From: Emiliania huxleyi CCMP1516
Lineage: Eukaryota > Haptophyta > Isochrysidales > Noelaerhabdaceae
Length of the DNA stretch: 46,418 nucleotides
Direction: 5' to 3'
Assembly: GCF_000372725.1 (NCBI RefSeq)
Contig: NW_005198486.1
Coordinates: 7,627-54,044 of the forward strand
Shown: one piece after another, positions 1 through 10,828 of the stretch
How positions within the stretch are numbered: position 1 is the stretch's first letter
Layout: each line of letters opens with the position of its first letter
Notes under the pieces: model-generated
Told to the model about the DNA's origin: nothing
Database searches by the model: none
What the model saw: the letters and a program-made list of their open reading frames with translations, nothing else
Program-made: the position numbers and the translations under genes

Positions 1-606
1 AGCCCGCTGAATACGTTTGAGTAGTTGCGCCGCTCGGCGGGCGGCAGCCGGCCGTCGGCCTGCATCCAGTTCGGAAGTGTCTAGATGGTGTCTAGGAAGT
101 GTCTAGGAAGTGTCTAGGAAGTGTCTAAGCAGCCGGCCGTCGGCCTGCATCCGCACCAGCGTCACCTCGACCGGGTTGGACAGGAAGGCCGCGGTGCCGC
201 CCGCGACGCACCCCAGCCCGAGGGTCGCCCACGCGGGGGGCGGGGCCGGCGACGTGCCGTACAGCGCGTCCTTGAGCGACGAGTAGATGCCCAGGCGGAG
301 GTTTCCGTAGGAGAGCTGCCGCGCCGCCGCCGCAGAGAGGCCCGCGTAGAGGCCGGCGACGCCCTCCGCCTGCACGACCTGCCTGGCGACTGCGGAGACG
401 CCCGCGCTCTTCTGGCCGCCCTCGCCCATCAGCTGCTGCCGCACCTTGAGCACATCCATCGGGTGGACAAACATCCACCCGCTCAGCGCCGCGCTCGCGC
501 CAGTCACAAAGTTGACCCACCACGGGCGCGCCTTCGCCGGCTCAGCGGCGGCGAGGGCGGCAAAGGGCGGCTGCGTGGAGCGGGCAATATCACAAGGCGG
601 AGACAT
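1..606 (-). CDS. Mitochondrial carrier (SLC25 family), partial, oxoglutarate carrier-like
   Basis: Inner-membrane mitochondrial solute carrier; the gene is cut by the left edge of the window. The protein reads WVNFVTGASAALSG, then PMDVLKVRQQL, which is the P-x-[DE]-x-x-[KR] signature at the end of helix 1. A second signature follows, PVEVTLVRMQADGRL, continuing after an intron as PPAERRNYSNVFSGL. The MQADGRLP..RRNY..VF run is typical of the 2-oxoglutarate/malate carrier group, but the substrate is an inference. The intron is 60-144 and its donor is GC. The exon segment around ATGCAG|GCCGACGG is present on both sides, and the body is CTAGACACTTCC repeats. The start is taken at the ATG at 606. 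A tandem duplication places an equivalent in-frame ATG at 684, so the N-terminus is ambiguous. About one and a half of the three carrier repeats lie in the window. Confidence 0.85.
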
Positions 607-712
607 GGCCGTGCGCGTGCGCGTCGCGCGCGAGGCGGCAAAGGGCGGCGGCGTGGAGCGGGCAATATCACAAGGCGGAGACATGCCGTGCGCGTGCGCG
701 TCGCGCGTCGCG
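557..712. repeat. 78-bp tandem duplication covering the carrier start codon
   Basis: Two near-identical copies, about 557-634 and 635-712, share GGCAATATCACAAGGCGG and a following CAT. On the minus strand each copy gives an ATG that opens the same reading frame (MSPPCDIARST...). The carrier gene therefore has two alternative in-frame starts 78 bp apart. Confidence 0.75.
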
Positions 713-756
713 CGTGGTGAGGCAACGTGGCACGGGCAGCGTTCGGACTTTTGGGG

Positions 757-832
757 GCGTGTGTACTTGTGACGTGAAAACCCGCTGGGACCGGGCGTGT
801 GTACTTGTTACGTGAAAACCCGCTGGGACCCG
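757..832. promoter_or_regulatory. 38-bp tandem repeat with ACGT-core motif between divergent genes
   Basis: Two tandem copies (757-794 and 795-832) of a unit containing GTGTGTACTTGTGACGTGAAA lie upstream of the minus-strand carrier and of the plus-strand sugar transporter. The core ACGTGA resembles bZIP/CRE-type sites. A regulatory role is only suggested by the position. The rest of 840-1428 shows no coding signal. Confidence 0.3.
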
Positions 833-1428
833 GACGCCAGCACACACGGCTAGATTTCATGGCGGGCCGCCTAGGCCCTGGGGTCGGAGGCAGAGTCGGC
901 GGGGGTGCCGCGCGCGGCGCGGGCTTCGCTGTCGGGGGCGTTTAGGGCGGGGTCGGGGAAGGAGGGTGGGGTCGGTCGCATTGGCGGCCGCGCGGCAGTG
1001 GCTGCGGGGGGGGCGGGAGGAGCTGGTGGCGCCGACCGCTATGGCGGCCGAGGCCGCGACGTCGAGCGCCGGGCGAGATCGCGAGGGTCGAGGGTGAGCT
1101 CGAAGCCGAGGGGTGCGGCCGAGTTCTGGATGGTGAGGGCGTCGGCGGGCACGATGGCGGCGGATGTTTTTGCTGCCGCGGCCGCGCCGCGAGCTCGCTC
1201 ATGTTTTGGCGCCGACGACGCGACGCGCCCCGCTGCGTGAGATGGCGCCGCCGCGGAGTCGGCGCCGCGTTCAACCGCCTGCCAGCGGCGAGCGGCGCAG
1301 CGCGGCCACCATGCGGCGCGACGTGCCCGCCGGACGTTACTTTTCTTTTTGTCCAAACTGAGTCACGGTAGTCGGTGGGCGACTCGTCCCACGCCGCTCT
1401 AGGCGCGCGCAATCTGACTTGGCGTGTG

Positions 1429-3379
1429 ATGAGGGAGCAGGACGAGGCCAGCGACGCCTCCAGCGCAGGCACGGCCTCCCCAGCAGCGTCGCTTCTAGCG
1501 GCGGACACCGCGGGCGAGGCTCGCACCGCCGGCAACCTGCGAGCGGTGGCTGCCGCCTGCATAGCAGGCATCGGGCCATTCATCTTTGGCTACACGCTGG
1601 GTTTCACGTCTCCTGCGCAGCTCCCGATGGAGGTTGGCGCCAGTGGGCCGTTTGGCGCCGTCCTCGAGTCGCACCTCGACGCAGATGGCGCCGTAGCGTC
1701 GTCGCAGGCCGCGCTCTTCGGCTCGATTGTCAACGTGGGGGCGATGCTCGGCGCGCTGGTGGCGGGTCCGCTCGCAGACAGCATCGGCCGCCGCCTCACC
1801 ATCGCGGCCGCCGCGCTGCCGTGGATCCTCGCGTGGTCCGCCATCGCTTTTGGACGCACCTTTGCCGAAGTGCTCGCCGATAGACGGACAGAGGGGAAGG
1901 GCGAGACGCTGGAGCGACACACAGAGAGAAAGACACTGCACTCGGCGATCTGGCCGCCAGCCAGGTTTGGATCCACGCGCTGCCGGCGTCTCTTCACAGC
2001 TCGCGGCTGTGAACAGGTGCTCGCCGGCCGGCTGCTGTCTGGCGTTGCGGTCGGCGTCGCCTCGATGGCGGTGCACTCTACACCTCGGAGACGGCTCCCA
2101 CCTCCACCCGCTCCTCACACCGCCGCCAACGTGAACCAGGTGCCTCTGTACATCTCGGAGACGGCTCCCACCTCCACCCGCTCCTCACACCGCCGCCAAC
2201 GTGAACCAGGTGCCTCTGTACATCTCGGAGACGGCTCCCACCTCCATCCGCGGCGCGCTGGGCGCCGTCAACCAGCTGGCCGTCACTCTGGGCGCCCCTC
2301 CTAGACACGTCTCAGCCCTCTCCTGGACACTTCCTGGACACTTCCTGTCCTCCTCTCAGCCTTTACACACGCGCCGGGCGACGTCTCGGAAAGGTCCACG
2401 AACTGTCTAGGCATCTTCGCGGTCTATCTGCTCGGGGGTCTGCTCCAGTCACAGCAGCCAACTAACCTGATGTGCCCCGCCTCCGCCTCCGCCTCCGCCT
2501 CCGCCTCCGCCTCCGCCTCCGCCTCCGCCTCCGCCTCCGCCTCCGCCTCCGCCCCCGCCTCCGCCTCCGCCTCCGCCTCCGCCTCCGCCCCCGCCTCCGC
2601 CTCCGCCTCCGCCTCCGCCTCCGCCTCCGCCTCCGCCCCCCCCGCTTCCCTCCGTCGCGTCGTCTCGAGCCTCGCGACGGCGGCGACTCCCGCGCCTTGC
2701 CCCGCCCCTCTCACATGCTCTTCCGGCGGCGTGTGCGAGGGAAAGCTGGCGCCGTGGCGGCACCTGGCGCTCGCTGCCACGGGCCTCGCCGTCGCCCTCC
2801 TCCTCTGCGCCCTTCTCCTGCTCGAGCAGTCGCCTAGCTCCCCTCCTCCTCTTCACACCTCCAGCTGTGAACAGGCGCCCTGCTGCTGCTCGAAGAGTCG
2901 CCCTCGTATCTCGCACGGCGCGGCAGGGTGGAGGCGGCGAGGCGGGCGCACGGCCTAGTCCGCGACATGTCCACGGCGTGTCCTGCAGGCGCGGCAGGGT
3001 GGAGGCGGCGAGGCGGGCGCACGGCCTAGTCCGCGACATGTTACATGTCCACGGCGTGTCCTGCAGGCGCGGCAGGGTGGAGGCGGCGAGGCGGGTGTTG
3101 TCGCGGCTGCGCTCGAGCGCTGCGGAGGTCAAGCGTTGCAGTCGCCCGAGACTGAGCCGAGATCGAGCCGAGATTGAGTCGAGATCGCGCCGAGATCGAG
3201 TGCCACAGAGGCGCCGGTGGGGCGCACGGCGAGGGTGTGAAGAGGCGCCGTTCACACCTCGAGCCGTTCTCAGGCGTCGGAAGAGCTCAAGGCGCTGGTG
3301 CGGGGTGGGAGGGCGGAGGGGGGAGTGGAGACGGGAGAGGGCGGCGGAGGCGGAGGCGACGACCAAGCGGACGGAGGCG

Positions 3380-3413
<34 letters not shown>

Positions 3414-4744
3414 AGGCGCGTCGTTGCGGCTGCTGCTTGGGCGTGGCGTGCGGCGGCAGTTTGGTGTGGGCTGCGTGTGATCGAGCTCACAAGTTGCGGC
3501 TGCAGAGCTGTGAGGCCGCTCGCTGTGAGCAGGGCTTGGCTGCGTGCTGATGTTTGTGCAGCAGTTCTCCGGCATCAACGCCGTCATCTTCTACTCTGCC
3601 TCCATCCTGCAGGAGAGCATCGGCCAGCCTTGGGTAGCCTTGGGTCGGGCAACCTCGGGCAACCTCAGGCAACCTCAGGTGATCTCGGGTGACTTCGGGT
3701 GATCTCGGGTGATTTCGCTGCTTTGCAGGCCGGAGGCATCGACGACCCAAACACGGGCGGTTTGTTGATCATGGGTGTGCAGGTGGTGATGAGCCCTGGA
3801 GGGATGTGGGGAGATATGGGGAGATATGGGGAGATATGGGTGTGCAGGTGGCGATGACACTTCCGAGACATTTCCGAGACACTTCCATGGGTGTGCAGGT
3901 GGTGATGACGGCGGTGGCGGTGCTGCTGATGGATCGCGCCGGCCGCCGCGCGCTGCTTCTCGTCTCCCTGGCGGGCATGTGCTTCTGCGCGGCTGCCATG
4001 GGCGCGTTCCATCTCAACGCGCAGCGGCCGACCTGGCTAGTACCACACCTCCAGAGTATCGAATCCAGTGTGGGTTCCGTGGGTGGTGTGGTGTGGGAGG
4101 AGCGCAGCGGCCGACCTGGCCCGCTCCCGCCCCACCTCTCTCGTCGGGTGCATCGCCAAGACGCGTCCAGACACGCCCACGAACCCCCCCGCCCCTCATT
4201 TGGAAGGCTCGCCCTCGCCTCCCTCGTCGGCTACATCGCCTCTTTCTCGCTCGGCCTCGGCGCCGCCCCTTGGCTGCTGGCGGGCAGGCGGCTGGCGCTC
4301 GAGACAGGGCTGACTCGGGTGAGGCGGTGCACTAGGCGCCCCTCCCCGTGGCTGCTGGTGGGACAGCTTGGTGCGGGGAGCGCACACCCCATGCCGTGAA
4401 CAGGCGCCATCCCCTGGCTGCTGATGGGCGAGCTGTTCGCGGCCGACGTGCGCGCGCTCGCCGCCTCGATGGCCACACTGCTCAATTGGGCCTTCTCCTT
4501 CACGATGACGCTCGTGTTTGCGCAGCTCAACGCTGCGCTGGGACCCGCCGGCACCCCCCTTCCTCTTCTCGGCCATCTCGGGCAATCTCGGGTCATCTCG
4601 GGTCATCTCGGGCCCGCAGGCACCTTCTTCCTCTTCTCGGCCATCTGCGCCGCCGGCGCCGCCTTTGTGGCGGCGTGCCTCCCCGAGACAAAGGGGCGGA
4701 GTCTGGCGGAGGTGCAGGCGCTCTTTGGCAGCGAGGCGAGCTAG
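1429..4744 (+). CDS. Sugar transporter, major facilitator superfamily (SLC2/ERD6-like)
   Basis: Twelve-helix membrane sugar porter. Signatures in order: GPFIFGYTLGFTSP in helix 1, PLADSIGRR in the loop after helix 2, PLYISETAPTSIRGALGAVNQ, LLLLEESPSYLARRGRVEAAR (PESPR-like), QQFSGINAVIFYSASIL (sugar-binding helix 7), DRAGRRALLL, GAIPWLLMGELF, and PETKGRSLAEVQ before the stop. The start is the first in-frame ATG, giving MREQDEASDASS. I infer about ten exons. Clear introns are 1870-2016 (GT), 2071-2209 (GT), 2292-2410 (GC), two near 2918-3066, one ending near 4402, and 4551-4619 (GC). Most repeat the start of the downstream exon at their own 5' end. A (CGCCTC)n tract at 2475-2640 lies between helices 5 and 6 and stays in frame as Ala-Ser, so it is either intron or insertion. 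Substrate and target membrane cannot be told. Confidence 0.88.
2475..2640. repeat. (CGCCTC)n microsatellite in the sugar transporter gene
   Basis: About 27 hexamer units with a few C/T variants. The plus strand reads as alternating Ala-Ser in the frame that connects the flanking transporter exons. Transporters of this family have no such loop, so an intron is more likely than a translated insert. Confidence 0.9.
2918..3094 (+). repeat. Triplicated exon segment with two tandem short introns
   Basis: The exon segment GCGCGGCAGGGTGGAGG occurs at 2918, 2989 and 3067, a spacing of 71 then 78 bp. The second spacer carries an extra TTACATG. Each intervening stretch ends in CCTGCAG before the next copy, so splicing from the first GC to the last AG restores one copy (LARRGRVEAARR). 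This is a two-unit amplification of a roughly 71-bp intron unit. Confidence 0.8.
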
Positions 4745-5556
4745 AGCAGGCTCGAGCACAGCGACACCCATCCGTCGAGCGGCGTGCAAGGTCTGGGCCG
4801 AAGGTCTGGGCTCCAGCCCCGGCGGGACAGGTTCAACATCCTGAGCCCCACCGTGGTCATGGGAGGAGGCGCCGCTCGGTGTGTACGGGCGGTGCAAGGC
4901 GCACGAGCTCACACAAACGACTGCGCGGGCGTGGGCGACGACGTGCGAGAGGTGGGCGTGCAGCGCGTCGAACACGCACTACTGAAATCATGCGGCTGCA
5001 AGTCACGCGGCTACGTTGGTCGTTGCACGTTGGGTATCGTGTCACCTTTCATTTTTTAAAAGAAAGAATTTTAGAAAGAAAACAGGTAACAGACAGCCCA
5101 AACGAACGGAGGGATGGGGGACAGGGTCCCCACCTGCACGAGCAGGATTTTGGGAGACGGCGGGCACGTCGCCCCTGCCATGGTGCGCGTAGCTATGACA
5201 GGGAGACCGCGGGTCCGCGCGCCGCGGAGCCGGCGGCGGACGGGGCTGGCGCGCAAGCGCCGGCCACCACGTCGGGCTGCCGCGGGAACGCGCCGCGGAG
5301 ACCCTGGAATCGCTTCGATCGCGCGCACATGGAAGACTGCCTCATTGCCGCAAGGCTCGCAGGTTGGGGGAGGATGGATCGAGCTCTTCGATGCTGGCGC
5401 CGTCGTCGGGCGAGGTGGAGGGCGGTGTAGCCGACGATGACGCAGTGGCGCCGACCGCCGTTACCGGTTGCCGTTGAAGACGATGCAGCAGATGACGACG
5501 CAGCGGCACCGTTGCCGTCGCCTGTGGCTGGGCGTAGGTGGTGATCGTGCCGGGGC
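4745..5556. other. Intergenic, no gene recognised
   Basis: This stretch follows the transporter stop. It holds an A/T-rich patch at 5045-5095 with AAAGAAAGAAAACA-type sequence followed by GGAGGGATGGG. That pairing recurs near 26.8 and 27.9 kb. No conserved protein frame was seen. Confidence 0.5.
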
Positions 5557-6030
5557 TCAGGACGACGGGCGGTTGGAGAAGGACGCCGGGATGGGCTGGC
5601 GTCGCCTCCCCTTCAAACGGGTACCAGAAGTCGAGTAGGATCTGGGTCGAGGTCCGGATTCGCCCGAGGCGCCCACCTCGGCGCTCACGTTGCGCGGCTT
5701 GAGGCCGGCGGCGCGCGGGTCGAGGTCCACGCCGAAGGGGGACGGAGCCGAGGGCGGGCGAGGAGGGGCGCCCTGCGCCCTGCGGGTTGCGACCTGGGCG
5801 CGGTACGTGCGCAGGCCCGCCGCGACCTGGCCGGGGAAAGGCCTGTCGTGGTAGTAGACGGTGTTGAAGAAGTGCGCGGGGGAGCCCACCTCGGCCGTCT
5901 GCCGCAGCCGCCGGAGGAAGCCGCCTCGCCCGCCGTCCGCCTCGGCCGGGCCCCACCTCTTGTGGCGCTGGTCCCCGTGGGTGTCCAGCGCGCGCGGGCG
6001 GGGCGCGCACCATGCTGCTTGAAGGTCCGT
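5557..6030 (-). CDS. Unrecognised coding region, fragment
   Basis: One minus frame has protein-like composition, with runs such as GGFLRRLRQTAEV, PAHFFNTVYYHDRPFPG and GVDLDPRAAGLKPRNV. No start ATG lies in this frame, so it is probably one exon of a longer gene. A different minus frame just downstream (about 5345-5640) carries TPAHPGVLLQPPVVLSPG and may be a following exon. I recognise no family. Confidence 0.3.
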   Translation of the reverse strand, partial: TDLQAAWCAPRPRALDTHGDQRHKRWGPAEADGGRGGFLRRLRQTAEVGSPAHFFNTVYYHDRPFPGQVAAGLRTYRAQVATRRAQGAPPRPPSAPSPFGVDLDPRAAGLKPRNVSAEVGASGESGPRPRSYSTSGTRLKGRRRQPIPASFSNRPSS

Positions 6031-6767
6031 ATTGGTGCCCGCCGTATGGCGCTTCGAGAATTCTTTTGTTGTAAAATTCTTTTCTTCGGCGCTCGCTCGG
6101 GGAGCCTCGGCGCGGCGGCAGGCGAGGCTCCTCGCCTCGAAGCGCCGGGACAGGCTCGCCGACCTGTCGAGGCGACCATTCGGGGCGGCGCTGGCCTGCC
6201 TGCCCCATCGCCAGAGCCGCGGCGCGGCGATCCGCCGGCAGGCGACGGTCCTGCCCGAGGGCGTCGCGAGCTACTACGCGAGACCCGAGGGCCCCACACG
6301 CCTCGACGTCGCCTCGGCTACATCGGCACTGCTCGGGGCCGCGACGGAGATATTCGCTCGCCTGGCTGGGGCCCGCCGGCTAGGCTACAGCCCCACACAC
6401 GCGCCCGCCATAGCTCCTGGAGAGCATGCGCGAGTGACGCGCTACAAGCCGCGAGAGTGGCATCAGAGGCAGGAACGACGTGCTCTTGCTGCACCTCGCA
6501 GCTGCACCGAGTGTGCTCGCAGTATATGCCACGGCCGCCGCGCCTGCGGCATTGCTCTCGTGCAGCTAGGCGACGCAGGTCCATCAGCAGGGCTCATCCA
6601 ATGCGCGAGCGCACATTGTCCGTAGCCGCGGGCAGGTGGCAGTGCACAGCCGCACACCGGCTGTGGCGGCTCGAATGCCCCCGGCAGCAATGCTGGTCAT
6701 TAACTTGCGTATTGGGGCCGCAGCAGACTGCTGCTGTGGCAACAGCAGCAGCCTGCTGCTGCCTGAT

Positions 6768-7322
6768 TCAGTCAAGCCAGCGGTGCAGCGAGGCGTGCAG
6801 AATTCGCGCGGTTTTGTCCCTCCTGAGGCTGAGCGCGTTCAGACCCGGTGACCGGAGTTGGATGGTTCGATGGAGCGAGCTCCATCGAACCATCCATGGC
6901 CGGACGGCGGAGCGTGAGGTGGCGAGCGGAGAGATGTACCGCAAGACGAGAAAAACACGGATCTGAACACGGGCCTCACGCGATGTCCTGATCGTCTCGT
7001 CGTCGCCAGTGGCTGGGTCTTCTGGCTCCGACCGGACGGCTCCAACGCCCAGCATCTGAGACATGAACGCGAGGTCAAATTCTGGCACGTACGGCGGCAG
7101 CTCGGGCATCTGCCTCTGCCCCCTCGCCGCATCAGCGAGCGCGTTCGTGTCAGCTCGCCGCTGCTCCTGGTGCCGCTGCTTGGCCGCCGCGCTCGCACTC
7201 GCTCCCCTCAACGACAATTGTGAGGAAGCAACGGTCTGCGAGAACCTTTCGCCCAGCGGGTCCACCACAGAGTTCTCCCAGTCATGTGCCCAAAATGCGC
7301 CCGCCGTTTTTCGTCATATCCC
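6768..7322 (-). CDS. Unrecognised coding region, fragment
   Basis: This is an open minus frame bounded upstream by a TGA near 7322. It contains AFWAHDWENSVVDPLGERF, an Ala/Gln/Arg-rich helix-like part, and MPELPPYVPEFDLAFMSQM. The first part looks coding. The last about 60 residues run through the palindrome at 6859-6896 and look non-coding. There is no ATG at the 5' end and no family is recognised. Confidence 0.3.
6859..6896. repeat. 18-bp perfect inverted repeat, 2-nt loop
   Basis: The left arm TGGATGGTTCGATGGAGC is matched by its exact reverse complement after GA. The whole structure is a 38-bp near-perfect palindrome. It could be a hairpin in a 3' UTR or a small foldback element. Confidence 0.9.
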
Positions 7323-7639
7323 CCCTCCGAAACCCGCCGACTTTGATTGGGTCCGGTTCAACCTCACTCTCATCTCTATACTTTCAGATACAAAACGTCA
7401 GATCTGGCTCACCCAGGGCTGGAGCCTGGACCTAGTCCGCTCACGCCCGCGTACCTTAGCTAAGATACGCGCGCACGGGCGTGGGTGGGTAAAAACGGGT
7501 CACTTTGCGGGGTTTGCACACGGCCACTCTGCACCGACCTCAGCGGCTGCAGTTGCGACCGCAGTTGCTCAGCTCAGCCAGGGCTCGCTCACCCGAGCTC
7601 GGAGCCGCCGTCGGTCATGGGCAGCAACAAATTGACGCG

Positions 7640-7975
7640 TCGGCTCCGAGATCGGCCGAGATCAGCCACGGAGTGAGCCGAGATGAGCCGAGGAGCCGAG
7701 AGGAACCGAGAGGAACCGCGGGGAGCCGACAGGAGCCGAGGTCAGCCGAGGTCAGCCGGGGAGCCGAGGTTGGCCGAGGTTGGCCGAGGTTGGCCGAGGT
7801 GAGGAGAATGCCGCATCGCCGAGGATTGTTGAGCCGAGGAGGGCCGAGGAGAGCCGAAGAGAGCGGGGAAGAGGAGAGTCTAAAGTCGCCGATGTGCTAG
7901 TCGATGTGCTAGCCGATCGCCTAGCCGGGGAGGGCCGAGAGGAGCCGACATGCTAGCCGAGGTGAGCCGAGATAT
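7640..7975. repeat. AGCCGAG-type minisatellite
   Basis: Degenerate tandem units of GAGCCGAGAGGA and GAGGTTGGCC fill the interval. The same style of repeat makes up intron bodies elsewhere in the window. It ends at CTCGGCAG, a possible 3' splice site. Confidence 0.7.
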
Positions 7976-7984
7976 ACTGCCTCG

Positions 7985-8059
7985 GCAGTGCCGGCGGCGG
8001 CCGCCCTCTTCGCCATCCGCGAGACAGCGCGCGACCTGGGGTTCGTCAGCCGAGAGTAG
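7985..8059 (+). CDS. Possible terminal exon, unrecognised
   Basis: Directly after the CTCGGCAG of the minisatellite the plus strand reads ALFAIRETARDLGFVSRE and then TAG. Composition and position suit a last exon behind a repeat-filled intron. No upstream exon was identified, so this is weak. Confidence 0.2.
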   Translation, partial: AVPAAAALFAIRETARDLGFVSRE

Positions 8060-8164
8060 TTGATTACCGACCCGCGCACGGACGCACCCCCGACAGCGCG
8101 GCGAGACCCGTCCTTTCCCATGCGAGGCCCGGCCGGCTGCAGCGCCAGCTCGCGCACCTAAGGC

Positions 8165-9420
8165 AAGGTGAGGTCAGATCAGGCCGTACCTCGCCTCCCC
8201 CGCACCGACCCGACCCCGCACACTCCGGTGGCGAGACGCAGTCCGCGCGGTGGGCGGGGGCGGGGGCGGCGGCAACTTCGCCCGCACCCGCCACCGCTCG
8301 CAACTAAGCTCGGCGGATCTCGGCGGATCTCCCGCACCAGCCACACAATGAATCTCGCCCAACCTCGGCGAATCTCGGCTCATCTCCCGCACCAGCCAGT
8401 GCTCGTCGCGGTGCACGAGCACGCGCCGCCTACGCAGACCCCGCCATGTGAAGAGACGCCGCTCACAACCAGTGCACGCCGCGGTGCAACCGCTCTCGGC
8501 ACCCGCCGCCGCTGCAGCGAGCCGCCGCCACACCGCCGCCGCCCCGCTGTTCGCACTTTCCGTCGCCACTGCAGTCGCCGCCTCCGCCTCCACCATCGTC
8601 CTGGACGTCGTACGCCACGCCACCGCCGCGCTGTTTGCACTCGCCACCGCCATCTCCGCCTTCGCTTCCGTGCCCACCTCCCTCGCCGTCCCCGCACTTG
8701 CACGGCCTGCACTCGTCATCGCCGCTTCTGCCTTCGCCTCCGTCCCCGCCTCCTCCGTCCAGCCGAACGTCGTACGCCACGACGCCGCCCGCCATGCCGC
8801 CAGCCCCCTTCAGAAGGACGTCCACGGCGCGGACTGTGCCTGTTCACGGCCGGCGGCCGTGAAGAGACGCTGTTCACGGTGGCGACCGCTCGGCGAAATC
8901 TCGGCAAAGTCTCGACGCAATCTCGGCACAATCTCGTGCGGTATCTCCGGCATCTGCAGCCGGTCAGACAGGAGGCTAGACGCAATCTCGGCGCAATCTC
9001 AGGCGCAATCTCGGCACAATCTCAGGCGCGATCTCGGCGCAATCTCGTGCGCCTGCCGCCCAGTCAGACAGCAGACCAGACGAGTCCTCAACGGCGCACG
9101 AGACACGATCGCCGACGCCGAAGCGGCGCCCGCCGGCGCACGCAGCCTCTCTCGCCGCACCCCGCCGCGGCGCCGCCACCCGCGCCGGCCGGCACGACTC
9201 GCTCTCTGAGCAGCGCTCGCTATCTGAGCAGCGGGCTGCGTCGCACCGTCGCCTCGCGGCCTGCGGCAGGCTCATACGCGTGAACCTGTTCACAGCATCG
9301 CGGGTGTGAACAGACGCCCTCCACGGCTGCCGGCGGCGGAGCAGAGCTAGTCTCGCGCCGCCGCCACGGATACCTCTAGCCGGGGGCGTGATGTGTGGGC
9401 CGGCATCGAAGAGAGAGAGA
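8165..9420. repeat. Low-complexity block with AATCTCGGCGC repeats
   Basis: Simple GC-rich triplet runs at 8480-8810 give spurious open frames on both strands. From 8890 to 9050 there are tandem AATCTCGGC units. Three quasi-palindromic TGTGAACAG/TTCACA motifs lie near 8447, 8840 and 9285. No conserved protein was seen. Confidence 0.6.
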
Positions 9421-9634
9421 GGCATTACTTGTCCGTCTCGGGTAATCTCGGGTAATCTCGGGTAGTCTCAGGCATCAGAAGGAGTTCTGGGTGAGAGCAG
9501 AGGCCTCTGGGTGATCTCAGCTGCGAGGCTCCAAGTCGTCTGCTCTCCCTCCCTCCCTGTACATGACTTGCTAGCGGGACCCGAGTATTGTACACCAGAA
9601 CTGCGCGAACTAGCTGGTAAGGCATATCGGTTCC

Positions 9635-10141
9635 CTAGCGCTCGCTTGGTCTTGCGCATCTAAGAAGAGTGAACCAGAGGGCGCCCGCCCGCTGGCCAAA
9701 GCAGACCTCGGCGCGGATCAGGTCGTTGCTGTCCTGCGGCACCGACACGAGCCGAGCCGTTGGCGGGTCCGTCAGCACGATATAGGCGAACTTTCGCCGC
9801 CCTGAGCCGTCGTCCGGGTCGGGCTCGTGGACAGCGTGCACCACGCCAGCCTCCCACGGCCGCGCACCACCAACGTTGCAGACGACGCGGTCGCGCCGGA
9901 CAAAGCGGGCCGGCAGCGACGCGCTCACGGCGCCGCGGATGCGGCCGCGGTCGGCGGCGGTCAGCGTCAGCCGGTTGTTTGATGCGAGCATCTCGAAGAA
10001 ATTCTGCAGTAGCTCGAGCTTGACAGCGCTCCGCTTTGGCCCGCACAGCCTGCCCGCAGGGTCGCACGCGGCCAGCTCGGCCGTGATGGCGTCGTCGAGA
10101 GACTCAAGAAGGCGGACCTCGCTCGGCGTCAGCGAGGCCAT
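9635..10141 (-). CDS. Small protein with a conserved-looking beta-rich C-terminal module
   Basis: A 168-residue intronless frame from the ATG at 10141 (MASLTPSEVRLLES). The N-terminal half (residues 1-80) is helical and acidic. The C-terminal half reads DRVVCNVGGARPWEAGVVH, then FAYIVLTDPPTARLVSVPQDS, then RAEVCFG. I recall this pattern (VxCxVGG..W..G.V, then short strands and RAEVCF) as a recurrent module in predicted proteins of microalgae, often beside ankyrin or MYND domains. That memory is unverified and no biochemical role can be given. No transmembrane or signal segment is visible. Confidence 0.6.
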   Translation of the reverse strand: MASLTPSEVRLLESLDDAITAELAACDPAGRLCGPKRSAVKLELLQNFFEMLASNNRLTLTAADRGRIRGAVSASLPARFVRRDRVVCNVGGARPWEAGVVHAVHEPDPDDGSGRRKFAYIVLTDPPTARLVSVPQDSNDLIRAEVCFGQRAGALWFTLLRCARPSER

Positions 10142-10270
10142 GGGAGTGGAGCGGCAGCCTTTTTTCTGATTAGCCTTCGATGTTCGACTCTCGGGCCAAC
10201 AGACATCCCGCACACCCGCCGCACACCCGCCGCCCCCGCGCGCGCCCCACCTCGGCCGGGAGAAAGGGGA

Positions 10271-10400
10271 GTGAGAGTTTGGGATTACGAGCCCGAGTAT
10301 GTTGAGTCCTGGCTCAACAACGCAGGGAACAAGAGGGGGTGGTCCGGCTCACAAGTCCGGCTCACGCGCCCCGAGCTCGCCATCTACCGCACTGAACACT
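10271..10400 (+). CDS. Possible exon, unrecognised
   Basis: The plus frame reads VWDYEPEYVESWLNNAGNK and then a Ser/Arg-rich part. The first 40 codons look coding, but there is no ATG. From 10430 the sequence turns into GATCTCGG-type repeats typical of introns here. A first exon was not found. Confidence 0.2.
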
Positions 10401-10828
10401 TCCGCCCCCTCGCTCCCAACCCACCCACCTCGCCTCGGGCCGCGCCGCGCGATCTCGGGCGATCTCGCGCTATCTCGGGCGATCTCGGAGCGTCGCTCAC
10501 ACGCAAGACGCGCAGTTCGGACTCGGACACGGAGGCTACGCTCCGATCCCCCCCCACACAACAGGAACACAGACGCTAGGCAACACAGAGGCCTCTCAGG
10601 CGTCACAGCAAGACTCATCCACACAGGGATGGAAATCCACACACAACGTCATCATCACAATGTCATCAGTCGCATGGGAAGCGGAGGGTGGGGCGACGAA
10701 AGATAAGTAGGAGAGGCGAGCTGATCGCAGACCGGCGGCTCGCACAAGGAGTGAGCAGTGTGAGCCGCGGGACGTAATCCGCCCGCCGAGATTCACCAGA
10801 CGGATCCGTCTGTGAATAGAATGTCAAC

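Noticed and set aside
2470..2958. (Ala-Ser)n as a translated linker in the transporter
   Set aside because: Family members have a very short loop here and nearby introns are filled with simple repeats, so an intron is more likely, although the frame stays open.
2449..3366. Poly-Gly and Ala-Glu frames opposite the sugar transporter
   Set aside because: They are shadows of the (CGCCTC)n tract on the opposite strand.
8448..9209. Hydrophobic Ala/Ser/Val-rich plus-strand frame as a membrane protein
   Set aside because: It is built from degenerate GCCRCC triplet repeats and is open on both strands; no conserved motif.
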